Below are positions 17,509 to 25,125 of a stretch of 64,000 bases of DNA, in pieces. This DNA comes from an uncultured Bacteroidia bacterium. Its GTDB lineage: Bacteria > Bacteroidota > Bacteroidia > Bacteroidales > UBA932. The position numbers and the translations under genes are program-made. Below the pieces are notes generated by a model. It had not been told where the DNA came from and ran no database searches. It saw nothing but the letters and a program-made list of their open reading frames with translations. The DNA is taken from contig CACYWN010000015.1 in assembly GCA_902778105.1 (NCBI GenBank), positions 50,723-114,722 on the forward strand. Reading direction: 5' to 3'. Positions within the stretch are counted from its first letter, which is position 1; every line of letters begins with the position of its first letter.

Positions 17509-18239
17509 AGAAGTGTTTGATACTCATAGGATTGCTGGTGAGTGTGATGGCTTCCGCCCAGGTGGACAGGAAGGATGTCCGCCGGGGAAACCGTCAATTC
17601 TCCCACGCAAGGTACAGTGATGCCGACATCAGCTACCGGAAGGGGCTGAATGCCGACAGCACGTCCGTCCCGGCCGCCTACGACCTGGGAAACAACCTGT
17701 ACCGCCAGGGCGATTTCGCTGGGGCAGGGAAGTTTTACGAGCAGGCGCTCCGCCATGTTCCCGAGGCTTCGCCCCGGAAGCAGGCCGGCTATGCCTTCGA
17801 CACATTCTTCAATGCGGGTGACGCCGCCTTGCAGCAGAAACAATACCGGGCGGCGATGGAGGCTTTCGTCCAGGCGCTTCTGATCGACCCCGACAACCTG
17901 GAGGCAAAGGAAAACTACGTGTACGCCCGCAAGATGCTGGAGAACAATCCGGACGGCGGTGGCGGCAATGACCAGAATCAGGACCAGAACCAGAATCAGG
18001 ATCAGAACCAGGATCAGCAGGATCAGAATCAGGATAATCAGGATCAGAATCAGGATAATCAGGACCAGAACCAGGATCAGGGCCAGGAGCCCAAGCCGTA
18101 CGGCGGTTCGGAGATATCTCCCCAGCAGGCCCAGCAGATGCTCCAGGCCATCCAGGCCAAGGAGAAGGAGACCCAGGACAAGGTGAACAAGGAGAAGGCG
18201 GCGGTGCTCAAGTCCCGCCAGAAAGAGAAGAATTGGTAG
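17505..18239 (+). CDS. batC: BatC, TPR protein with a Gln/Asn/Asp repeat tract
   Basis: About 244 residues from the ATG at 17505 (MKKCLILIGLL); a start at 17493 is possible but would place extra residues before a good signal peptide. Three TPR-like repeats follow ('AYDLGNNLYRQGDFAGAGKFYEQAL', 'FNAGDAALQQKQYRAAMEAFVQAL'). Residues about 155-195 are a low-complexity run built from NQDQ/DNQD units, encoded by repeated CAGGATCAGAAT-type codons at about 17970-18085. The C-terminus is a charged helix. The periplasmic TPR domain likely binds the VWA proteins; the repeat tract may vary in length between strains. Confidence 0.85.
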   Translation: MKKCLILIGLLVSVMASAQVDRKDVRRGNRQFSHARYSDADISYRKGLNADSTSVPAAYDLGNNLYRQGDFAGAGKFYEQALRHVPEASPRKQAGYAFDTFFNAGDAALQQKQYRAAMEAFVQALLIDPDNLEAKENYVYARKMLENNPDGGGGNDQNQDQNQNQDQNQDQQDQNQDNQDQNQDNQDQNQDQGQEPKPYGGSEISPQQAQQMLQAIQAKEKETQDKVNKEKAAVLKSRQKEKNW

Positions 18240-18241
18240 TT

Positions 18242-20869
18242 ATGAAAAGGTGGACAGCAGTCTTTGTGGCATTGTTTGCAGCCCTCGCCGAATGGGCCCA
18301 GTCGACCATCCGCGTGGAGGTGCACAATATCGTGGAATTGTCGGAGCGCTTCAACGTCGTCTTCGTCGTGGAAGGCGAGCACGCCCCTTCTGATTTCCAG
18401 TGGGAGGCCGGTGACGACTTCACCCTGGTCTGGGGACCGCAGAAGGGCACGTCCACCAGTGTGTCCATCGTCAATGGAAAGACTTCCCGGTCCTCCCAGA
18501 CATCCTACACCTATATCCTTCAGCCCAAGAAAACGGGTACGTTCCAGCTTTCGGCCGCCACGGCGACCGTCAAGGGGACGGAAATCCGTTCAAAGGCTCC
18601 CCAGATTACCGTCGTTGACAATGGACAAGGGGGAGCGGGCAGCCAGAGCGGTTCCGGCGGCAACGGGAATTCCCAGGGAAATGCGCAGGAATCAAGGCCT
18701 TCCTCCTCTTCCAACACCGGAGAAATCTTCATGCGGCTGAATCTCAGCCGGCGTGAAGCCGTGGTTGGGGAGCCCATCACCGCGACGCTCAAGATTTACC
18801 AGATGGCCAACCTGACCGGTTTCGAGGATGCCAGGTTCCCTTCATTCAACGGGTTCTGGAGCCAGGAGGTGGATACTCCGCAGAACATCACGTTCCAGCG
18901 GGAGCAGGTGGGTGACAAGATGTACAATTCGGCCGTTCTGCGCCGCTGGGTGCTGATACCCCAGAAGGCGGGGACCCTGACCATCGACCCTTCCGAAGTC
19001 GTCTGCCTGGTCAATGTGCGGGCGCAGCGCCCCCGGACGGGTTCCATCTTCGACGATTTCTTCGAGAACGACTATGTGACCCAGCGCCAGCGGGTGACCA
19101 CTCCTTCCGTCGCCGTCAAGGTCTCTTCCTTGCCGGCCGGCGCCCCCGCCGGTTTCTCCGGAGCGGTGGGCGAATACAGCGTGAGCGCGAAACTCAGCAA
19201 GGACGCTTTGAAGACACATGATGCCGCGTCGCTCATCGTTACGGTCACCGGCAAGGGCAATGTCTCCCTGGTAGAGGCCCCCAAGCTGGATTTCCCGCCG
19301 GACTTCGAAGTCTATGACGTCAAGGCTACCTCGTCGACGGACAGGAGCGGTACCAGCGGCTCCAAGACCTTCGAGTATCCTTTCATTCCCCGCAGTCCCG
19401 GTGATTTCACCCTTCCTCCGGTCAGTTTTGCCTATTATGACGTGAATGGACACCGGTATGCCACCGCCTCCACGGATTCGCTGCACCTGACGGTGGAGCG
19501 GAGTGCAACGGCAGGCAACCAGCCTGTCCAGGATGGGTCCGGGACCCTGACTGTCGACCGCAAGGACGTAAGGAACCTTGGCGAGGACATCCGTTTCATC
19601 AAGACGAAGACTTCGCTGAGCGAAGACAAGGGCTTCTTTGTGGGTAAACCGGCCTATTGGATCCTTGTCGGCCTGCTCTTCCTCGCTGCTGCGGCCGTAT
19701 GGCTGTCCCTGAGAAAACTGGCGGCCCGCCGCGCCGACGTCGCCGGCAGCCGCAACCGGGAGGCGACGCGTCAGGCGCTCAAGCGGCTCAAACTCGCCGG
19801 AGACTTCCTGGGCAAGAACCTCTACACGGCCTTCTATGAGGAACTGCACCGCGCCCTCATCGGCTTCGTGGCCGACAAGCTCACGATGGACATGGCCGAC
19901 CAGAGCAAGGAGAACATCGCCGCGGCCCTGTCTTCCCGCGGTGTCCCAGCGGAAACGGTTACTTCCTTTACCGACCTGCTGGATGCCTGTGAGTACGCCC
20001 GTTATGCGCCGGACGCCGGACATGAGGCCATGAATGCCCATTACCAGCAGGCTGTCGCCGTCATCACCGCCATCGATTCTTCCATGAAAAAAGGTATCTC
20101 CGCGGCGTCTGCCGCTCCACTCCTGGCCTTGCTGCTGGCTCTTCCTCTCGGCGCACAGGCAGCGGAAAGTTATCCGGATTCCCTTTGGAAAGCCGGTGTG
20201 GAGGCTTATTCGGCCGGCAATTGGAACCAGGCCCTGGAGGACTGGAACGGTGTCGCCGCCACCGGCCTTCGTTCCAAGGAACTGTATTTCAATCTGGGAA
20301 ATGCGTATTACAAGGCAGGGGAAATCGCCTCGGCCATCCTGAATTATGAACGCGCCCTGCGTCTGGATCCCTCCGATTCAGATGTGCGCTACAACCTGGA
20401 ATTTGCCCGCAATCTCACGCAGGACCGCATCGACGAGGTTCCGGAATTCATCCTCAAGACCTGGCTCCGGAAGGTGAACTATCTGTTGTCCTCCAATGCC
20501 TGGGCCGTTCTGTCGCTGGTGCTGCTGGCCCTTGCGCTTGCCCTGGCCTTGCTGTACCTCCTCGGACCCTCTTCCGGCGCCCGCCGGACCGGTTTCTTCA
20601 CGGGAATCGCCGCCCTGCTCCTCGCCCTGACGGCCTGGGGCTTCGCCCGTTCCCAAAAGACCGATGCCGCCCGGCACGACGCGGCTATCGTGATGCGTCC
20701 GGTCTCTTCCGTGACCAGTTCTCCTTCTTCTGATGCCACCAAGTCCCTGTTCATCCTGCACGAAGGAACGAAAGTGAAGGTCCTGGACGAGGTGTCGGGC
20801 TATACCGACATTGAACTCTCCGACGGCCGTCGCGGCTGGATTGCCACCCGGGACATTGAAAGGATCTGA
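18242..20869 (+). CDS. BatD-BatE fusion protein
   Basis: 875 residues in one open frame. The N-terminal part is BatD: signal peptide, a periplasmic beta-rich region (about 25-465) and a membrane helix (about 468-490, 'PAYWILVGLLFLAAAAVWL') followed by a cytoplasmic helical segment. At residue 615 a typical BatE begins (MKKGISAASAAPLLALLLALPLGAQA, which looks like a complete signal peptide), followed by TPR repeats ('AYYKAGEIASAILNYERALRLDPSDSDVRYNL'), two membrane helices and an SH3-like end ('LHEGTKVKVLDEVSGYTDIELSDGRRGWI'). In most Bacteroidota batD and batE are separate. Here no stop separates them (ATG at 20084 is in frame), so the internal signal would become a membrane span. Independent initiation at 20084 is also possible. 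Confidence 0.85.
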   Translation: MKRWTAVFVALFAALAEWAQSTIRVEVHNIVELSERFNVVFVVEGEHAPSDFQWEAGDDFTLVWGPQKGTSTSVSIVNGKTSRSSQTSYTYILQPKKTGTFQLSAATATVKGTEIRSKAPQITVVDNGQGGAGSQSGSGGNGNSQGNAQESRPSSSSNTGEIFMRLNLSRREAVVGEPITATLKIYQMANLTGFEDARFPSFNGFWSQEVDTPQNITFQREQVGDKMYNSAVLRRWVLIPQKAGTLTIDPSEVVCLVNVRAQRPRTGSIFDDFFENDYVTQRQRVTTPSVAVKVSSLPAGAPAGFSGAVGEYSVSAKLSKDALKTHDAASLIVTVTGKGNVSLVEAPKLDFPPDFEVYDVKATSSTDRSGTSGSKTFEYPFIPRSPGDFTLPPVSFAYYDVNGHRYATASTDSLHLTVERSATAGNQPVQDGSGTLTVDRKDVRNLGEDIRFIKTKTSLSEDKGFFVGKPAYWILVGLLFLAAAAVWLSLRKLAARRADVAGSRNREATRQALKRLKLAGDFLGKNLYTAFYEELHRALIGFVADKLTMDMADQSKENIAAALSSRGVPAETVTSFTDLLDACEYARYAPDAGHEAMNAHYQQAVAVITAIDSSMKKGISAASAAPLLALLLALPLGAQAAESYPDSLWKAGVEAYSAGNWNQALEDWNGVAATGLRSKELYFNLGNAYYKAGEIASAILNYERALRLDPSDSDVRYNLEFARNLTQDRIDEVPEFILKTWLRKVNYLLSSNAWAVLSLVLLALALALALLYLLGPSSGARRTGFFTGIAALLLALTAWGFARSQKTDAARHDAAIVMRPVSSVTSSPSSDATKSLFILHEGTKVKVLDEVSGYTDIELSDGRRGWIATRDIERI

Positions 20870-20909
20870 CATTCAGGGGAACCGGATTAGGATATTTCGG
20901 ATTATTGCT

Positions 20910-20917
20910 TATCTTTG
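20910..20917 (+). promoter_or_regulatory. -7 promoter element, 4 nt from the start of the plug lipoprotein gene
   Basis: TATCTTTG is followed by CCAT and ATG (20922). The mRNA is predicted leaderless. Confidence 0.5.
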
Positions 20918-20921
20918 CCAT

Positions 20922-21356
20922 ATGAAACGACTGATTTACATATTCTTACCGGTTCTTTTACTGGTTGGCTGCGGGGCACCGCGGGCTGTTCCCTATGAAG
21001 ACGAGGAAGTGAATGTCGGATATGGGAGCATGAAGCGGAAGGATATCACCTCCTCTGTTTCTTCCCTTCAGGTGAACGAAAAGGAGGTGACTACCTATAC
21101 CAATATGTACGATTATCTTCGGGGCAGGGTCTCGGGGGTACAGGTCACTTCGGACAACCGGATCCTTATCCGCGGGATCAATTCCATCAACCTGTCCACC
21201 GATCCGCTGATCATCCTGGACGGGGCGGAGATCACCGACCTTTCCGTCATCAACCCCAATGACGTGGAATCCGTGACAGTCCTCAAGGACGGTTCCGCTT
21301 CCATCTACGGCGTTCGCGGGGCCAACGGCGTGATCATCATTACGACCCGCCGCTGA
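20922..21356 (+). CDS. Stand-alone TonB-plug-domain lipoprotein
   Basis: 144 residues. The lipoprotein signal is MKRLIYIFLPVLLLVGC with Cys17. The remaining part is a TonB-dependent receptor plug domain: 'YDYLRGRVSGVQVTSDNRILIRGINSINLSTDPLIILDGAEI' and 'INPNDVESVTVLKDGSASIYGVRGANGVIIITTRR', which is exactly the plug motif of SusC-type receptors. The beta-barrel is entirely absent and the gene ends normally. Such plug-only lipoproteins occur in Bacteroidales; their role is not known and they may modulate another receptor or bind TonB-box regions. It is a monocistronic gene convergent with glyA. Confidence 0.8.
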   Translation: MKRLIYIFLPVLLLVGCGAPRAVPYEDEEVNVGYGSMKRKDITSSVSSLQVNEKEVTTYTNMYDYLRGRVSGVQVTSDNRILIRGINSINLSTDPLIILDGAEITDLSVINPNDVESVTVLKDGSASIYGVRGANGVIIITTRR

Positions 21357-21392
21357 CCCCGGAAACATTCTTCCATTGTGTTGATTTGAACC

Positions 21393-22736
21393 CTAGTAGC
21401 GGTTCAGCGGACGTCCGGCGGTCATCATGTTGACCTTGCGGACCACGTCCTTGAGCACTTTCTCGTGGGCTGCACGCTCGGCGAGCTGCTCCTCCGTAGG
21501 CTCTTTCGCCGTCAAGGCGGCGAAGTGGGCGTTGGCGGAAGAAAGGACGGTGTCGATGAGTTCCACGATGTCCAGCATGTCCTTCTCCACGAAACCGCGG
21601 GAGGTGATGGCCGGGGTGCCGATGCGGAGGCCGGAGGTCTGGAAAGCGCTGCGGCTGTCGAACGGAACCATGTTCTTGTTCACGGTGATGTCGGCCTTCA
21701 CGAGTTCCTTCTCGGCGACGCGACCGGTGAGGTCCGGGAACTTGGTGCGGAGGTCGATGAGCATCAGGTGGTTGTCCGTACATCCGGAAATGATCTTGTA
21801 GCCCCTGCGGAGGAATTCGGCGCACATGGTGGCCGCATTGGCAATCACCTGCTTCTGGTAGGCGACATACTCCGGCTGGGCGGCCTCGTAGAAGGCCACG
21901 GCCTTGGCGGCGATCACATGCTCGAGCGGTCCGCCCTGAATGCCCGGGAACACGCTGGAGTTCAGGATGGCGCTCATCTTCTTGATCTCGCCCTTCGGGG
22001 TGGTAAGGCCCCACGGGTTGTCGAAGTCCTTCCCCATCAGGATGATACCGCCGCGGGGACCGCGGAGGGTCTTGTGGGTGGTGGAGGTGACGATATGCGC
22101 GTACTTGACGGGGTTCTTCAGGAGACCGGCGGCGATGAGGCCAGCGGTATGGGCCATGTCGATCCAGAGGATGGCGCCCACCTCGTCGGCGATCTTGCGC
22201 ATCCGCTCGTAGTCCCATTCGCGGGAATAGGCCGAAGCACCGCCGATAATGAGCTTCGGCTTGCATTCGAGGGCCTTGCGCTCCATTTCGTCATAGTCCA
22301 CGCGACCGGTTTCCGGGTTCAGGCCGTAAGCGACCGGCTTGTACAGGATGCCGGAGGCATTGACGGGGGAGCCGTGGGTGAGGTGTCCGCCCATCGACAG
22401 GTCCAGGCCCATGAAGACGTCGCCGGGACGCAGGCAGGCCATGGTGACGGCCATGTTGGCCTGGGCGCCGGAGTGCGGCTGGACATTGGCATATTCCGCG
22501 TCGTAGAGCTTGCACAGGCGGTCGATGGCGATCTGTTCGATCTGGTCCACCACTTCGCAGCCGCCGTAGTAACGCTTGCCGGGATAGCCCTCGGCGTACT
22601 TGTTGGTGCAGATGGAGCCCATGGCGGCCATTACCTGGTCGGAGACGTAGTTCTCGGATGCGATGAGTTCCAGGCCGGAAGCCTGGCGTTCGTGTTCTTT
22701 CTTGATGAGGTCGAAAACCTGAAGATCCTGTTTCAT
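21393..22736 (-). CDS. glyA: Serine hydroxymethyltransferase
   Basis: 447 residues from the ATG at 22736 ([18 protein letters not shown]). The enzyme interconverts serine and glycine with tetrahydrofolate using PLP. Diagnostic parts are '[19 protein letters not shown]', '[19 protein letters not shown]', '[12 protein letters not shown]' and the PLP lysine (about Lys222) in '[14 protein letters not shown]'. A more upstream start at 22784 is excluded because the -7 promoter element lies inside it. The length is slightly over the usual 420-430 owing to a C-terminal helical extension. Confidence 0.96.
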   Translation of the reverse strand: MKQDLQVFDLIKKEHERQASGLELIASENYVSDQVMAAMGSICTNKYAEGYPGKRYYGGCEVVDQIEQIAIDRLCKLYDAEYANVQPHSGAQANMAVTMACLRPGDVFMGLDLSMGGHLTHGSPVNASGILYKPVAYGLNPETGRVDYDEMERKALECKPKLIIGGASAYSREWDYERMRKIADEVGAILWIDMAHTAGLIAAGLLKNPVKYAHIVTSTTHKTLRGPRGGIILMGKDFDNPWGLTTPKGEIKKMSAILNSSVFPGIQGGPLEHVIAAKAVAFYEAAQPEYVAYQKQVIANAATMCAEFLRRGYKIISGCTDNHLMLIDLRTKFPDLTGRVAEKELVKADITVNKNMVPFDSRSAFQTSGLRIGTPAITSRGFVEKDMLDIVELIDTVLSSANAHFAALTAKEPTEEQLAERAAHEKVLKDVVRKVNMMTAGRPLNRY

Positions 22737-22783
22737 AAAAGTATTGATTCCGTGTTGTCCGGCCTGGATGGCCGATGTATCCA

Positions 22784-22811
22784 CAAATATACGCCTTTTT
22801 TCTTAACTTTG
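22784..22811. promoter_or_regulatory. Divergent promoters of glyA and the SpoU-family gene
   Basis: Minus strand TATATTTG (22791 to 22784) gives glyA a leader of about 40 nt. Plus strand TAACTTTG (22804-22811) ends 5 nt before the ATG at 22817, so the methyltransferase mRNA would be leaderless. Both match TAnnTTTG. Confidence 0.55.
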
Positions 22812-22816
22812 CGGAC

Positions 22817-23341
22817 ATGAAGGACAGAAAATTGCTCAACATCGAACTGGGCCGGATATCCCCTGCTGAGTATAAGGAACTTCCCCCTTCCGGGCTGGCC
22901 GTAGTCCTGGACAATATCCGCAGTGCGCACAATGTGGGCAGCGCTTTCCGCACGGCCGATTCCTTTGGAATTGACCGGGTTTTCCTGTGCGGAATCTCCG
23001 CCGTTCCTCCTTCCGCCGAGATCCATAAATCGGCTTTGGGAGCGGAGGATTCGGTGCCCTGGGAGCATGTCGATGATACGCTGGAGGCCGTCCGTCGCCT
23101 GCAGGCCGACGGCTGGACCGTCGTTGCCGTGGAGCAGACCGTGCACTCGGTGAAACTGGGTGCTTTCCGTCGCGAGCCCGGCCGGAAGTACGCCCTGGTC
23201 TTCGGCAACGAGGTCTCCGGTGTCCGGCAGGATGTCGTGGACGCCTGTGATTTGTCGCTGGAAATACCCCAGTACGGCACGAAGCACTCGCTGAACGTGA
23301 GCGTGAGCACAGGCGTTGTCCTCTGGGAGTTTGTCCGTTGA
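22817..23341 (+). CDS. SpoU/TrmH-family 2'-O-ribose RNA methyltransferase
   Basis: 174 residues from ATG 22817 (MKDRKLLNIELG). The three SPOUT motifs are present: motif 1 'NIRSAHNVGSAFRTAD' (with the conserved Asn and Arg), motif 2 'YALVFGNEVSGV' and motif 3 'LEIPQYGTKHSLNVSVSTGVVLWE', which forms the SAM-binding trefoil knot. The protein is short, lacking an extra N-terminal substrate domain, so it could act on tRNA (TrmH/TrmL type) or rRNA; the target cannot be decided. The start choice follows the -7 box that sits 5 nt upstream. Confidence 0.88.
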   Translation: MKDRKLLNIELGRISPAEYKELPPSGLAVVLDNIRSAHNVGSAFRTADSFGIDRVFLCGISAVPPSAEIHKSALGAEDSVPWEHVDDTLEAVRRLQADGWTVVAVEQTVHSVKLGAFRREPGRKYALVFGNEVSGVRQDVVDACDLSLEIPQYGTKHSLNVSVSTGVVLWEFVR

Positions 23342-23499
23342 TTATCAATGTTTTCAAAGGAAATGCCATCTTTGCATTCAATGGAAGGCATTGCCTCATG
23401 ACACTCGCCCGGACCGTCACGCAGTCCGCATACAACGAACCGGAGGGGGAGTAGATGTCCCGAAAAAAGGTTATATTTGCCTCTCAAAGCGATTGTGAT
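23342..23499. other. Intergenic stretch with a small hairpin and a -7 promoter element
   Basis: A weak hairpin pairs AATGCC with GGCATT at about 23361-23391. TATATTTG at 23472-23479 is a good -7 element for the peroxiredoxin gene and decides its start at 23500. No gene is apparent. Confidence 0.4.
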
Positions 23500-23952
23500 A
23501 TGCTCAAGATCGGAGACAAGATGCCGTCCTTCGAAGTGCTGGACCAGGACGGAAACACGGTGAAGTCCGAGGATTTCATCGGCAAGGGCCGCAAGACCAT
23601 CATTTATTTCTACCCGAAGGACAATACTTCCGGCTGCACGTCGGAAGCCTGCTCGTTCCGCGACAATTATGCGGAACTCACCGCCGCCGGCTACAATGTC
23701 GTGGGCGTGAGCAAGGACAGCGCCAAGTCCCATACGGGTTTCCGGGCCAAGTATGAACTCCCGTTCCGCCTGCTGGCCGATCCATCCACGCAGATGCTGC
23801 AGGACTTCGGCGCCTGGGGCGAAAAGAAAATGTACGGCAAGACCACGATGGGCACCCTCCGCCGCACCTTCATCTTCGACGAAGACGGCATCCTCCTGCG
23901 CATCATCGAGAAAGTCGACACCAAAAACGCCGCCGGGCAGATCCTGGGATGA
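23500..23952 (+). CDS. bcp: Bcp-type thioredoxin-dependent peroxiredoxin
   Basis: 150 residues from ATG 23500. The peroxidatic cysteine is Cys46 in 'DNTSGCTSEACSFRDNY' and the resolving cysteine is Cys51, the atypical 2-Cys BCP/PrxQ arrangement. The rest follows the thioredoxin-like fold ('TIIYFYPKDNTSGC', 'GVSKDSAKSHTGF', 'RRTFIFDEDGILLRIIEKVDTKNAAGQIL'). It reduces hydrogen and organic peroxides in the cytoplasm. An upstream in-frame start at 23455 lies before the -7 box and is unlikely. The stop overlaps the psuG start, so the two are co-transcribed. Confidence 0.93.
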   Translation: MLKIGDKMPSFEVLDQDGNTVKSEDFIGKGRKTIIYFYPKDNTSGCTSEACSFRDNYAELTAAGYNVVGVSKDSAKSHTGFRAKYELPFRLLADPSTQMLQDFGAWGEKKMYGKTTMGTLRRTFIFDEDGILLRIIEKVDTKNAAGQILG

Positions 23953-24869
23953 TGAACAGGCACTTGGACCTGTCCCCGGAAGTGGCGGAAGCCCTTCGGG
24001 CGGGGAAACCGGTCGTCGCGCTGGAATCGACCATCATCTCTCACGGAATGCCGTATCCGCAGAACGTGGAGACGGCCCTGAAGGTGGAGGGGACGGTCCG
24101 GGAGAACGGCGCCGTGCCGGCCACCATCGCTGTCATCGGCGGTCGCCTGAAAGCCGGACTCACGCCGGAGGAAATAGAGTATCTCGGAAAGAAAGGCCGG
24201 GGTGTTGCCAAGGCTTCCCGGCGTGACCTGCCTGTTCTGGTTGCCCAGGGGCGGGACGGTGCAACCACCGTCGCCACCACGATGATCATCGCGGCGATGG
24301 CCGGGATCAAGGTCTTCGCCACCGGCGGTGTGGGCGGCGTGCACCGCGGCGCAGAAACCACCATGGACATTTCCGCCGACCTTGAGGAATTGGCGCAGAC
24401 TCCCGTGATGGTCATCTGCGCAGGAGCCAAGAGCATCCTGGACCTGGGGCTTACGCTGGAGTACCTGGAAACCAAGGGGGTACCGGTCATCGGTTACGGG
24501 ACGGAGGAACTTCCGGCTTTCTACACGCGTAGGAGCGGCTTCAAGGTCGATTACCGGTTGGACACGCCGGAAGAACTGGCGGCGGCTTTCCGCGCCAAGA
24601 TGGAGATGGGCCTGAAAGGCGGAATGCTGGTTACGAACCCCATCCCGGAGGAGTATTCGATGGATCCGGACCGCATCAACGCGGCCATCGACGAGGCGGT
24701 TGCCGAAGCAAAGGCGCAGGGCATCCAGGGGAAGGAAACGACACCTTTCCTGCTCGCGCGCATCAAGGACCTGACCGGGGGTGATTCCCTGGCGTCGAAC
24801 ATCCAGCTGGTACTCAACAACGCCCGTCTGGCTGCCCGCACGGCCGCTTTGTTGGCATATTCCGGGTAA
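23949..24869 (+). CDS. psuG: Pseudouridine-5'-phosphate glycosidase
   Basis: 306 residues. The enzyme reversibly cleaves pseudouridine 5'-phosphate to uracil and ribose 5-phosphate. Family blocks visible are 'VVALESTIISHGMPYPQNVETA', 'DGATTVATTMIIAAMAGIKVFATGGVGGVHRGAETTMDISADLEEL', 'GAKSILDLGLTLEYLET' and 'LVTNPIPEEYSMD'. The Lys in 'CAGAKSILD' corresponds to the catalytic lysine that forms the ring-opened intermediate. Two ATGs in tandem (23949 and 23952) overlap the bcp stop. The usual partner pseudouridine kinase PsuK is not adjacent. Confidence 0.92.
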   Translation: MMNRHLDLSPEVAEALRAGKPVVALESTIISHGMPYPQNVETALKVEGTVRENGAVPATIAVIGGRLKAGLTPEEIEYLGKKGRGVAKASRRDLPVLVAQGRDGATTVATTMIIAAMAGIKVFATGGVGGVHRGAETTMDISADLEELAQTPVMVICAGAKSILDLGLTLEYLETKGVPVIGYGTEELPAFYTRRSGFKVDYRLDTPEELAAAFRAKMEMGLKGGMLVTNPIPEEYSMDPDRINAAIDEAVAEAKAQGIQGKETTPFLLARIKDLTGGDSLASNIQLVLNNARLAARTAALLAYSG

Positions 24870-25125
24870 ATGGTTTGTAAGTGCTTAGAAGATTCTTCGA
24901 GTCGGGTTGAGCCTGTACTTGGAGTTCAGGAGGGGAGCGTTGAAACGCTCCCTTTTGTTCACCCGGCGGAACCGTCGGGTGAAATCGATTGATATACAAT
25001 ACCTTATAAAACAGTCACCCGCAGGCCTTGTAGAAAAACAAGGAGCCTGCGGGTGACTGGTTCGTAAGTGCTTGTCAATGAGCGCACTGCGGGAAGAACT
25101 CCCGCAGGCCTCACGGAAAGGATGC
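24870..25125. repeat. Stem-loop-rich intergenic region between psuG and ppdK
   Basis: Four hairpins are readable. GGGAGCGT-TGAA-ACGCTCCC plus TTTT (24933-24956) is a convincing terminator for psuG. CACCCG...CGGGTG spans 24960-24981. A long stem CAGTCACCCGCAGGC...GCCTGCGGGTGACTG spans 25012-25059 and CTGCGGGA...TCCCGCAG spans 25087-25107 just after the ppdK stop, a possible terminator region for ppdK. A short direct repeat GTAAGTGCTT occurs at 24877-24886 and 25064-25073. Confidence 0.6.

Noticed and set aside
17965-18088. BatC repeat taken for a CRISPR-like or satellite repeat
   Set aside because: Units are contiguous, in frame and code for a low-complexity linker in an intact gene.
23380-23460. 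Possible small RNA or small gene between the SpoU gene and bcp
   Set aside because: Only a weak 6-bp stem and a frame of six codons are present; no terminator of its own.
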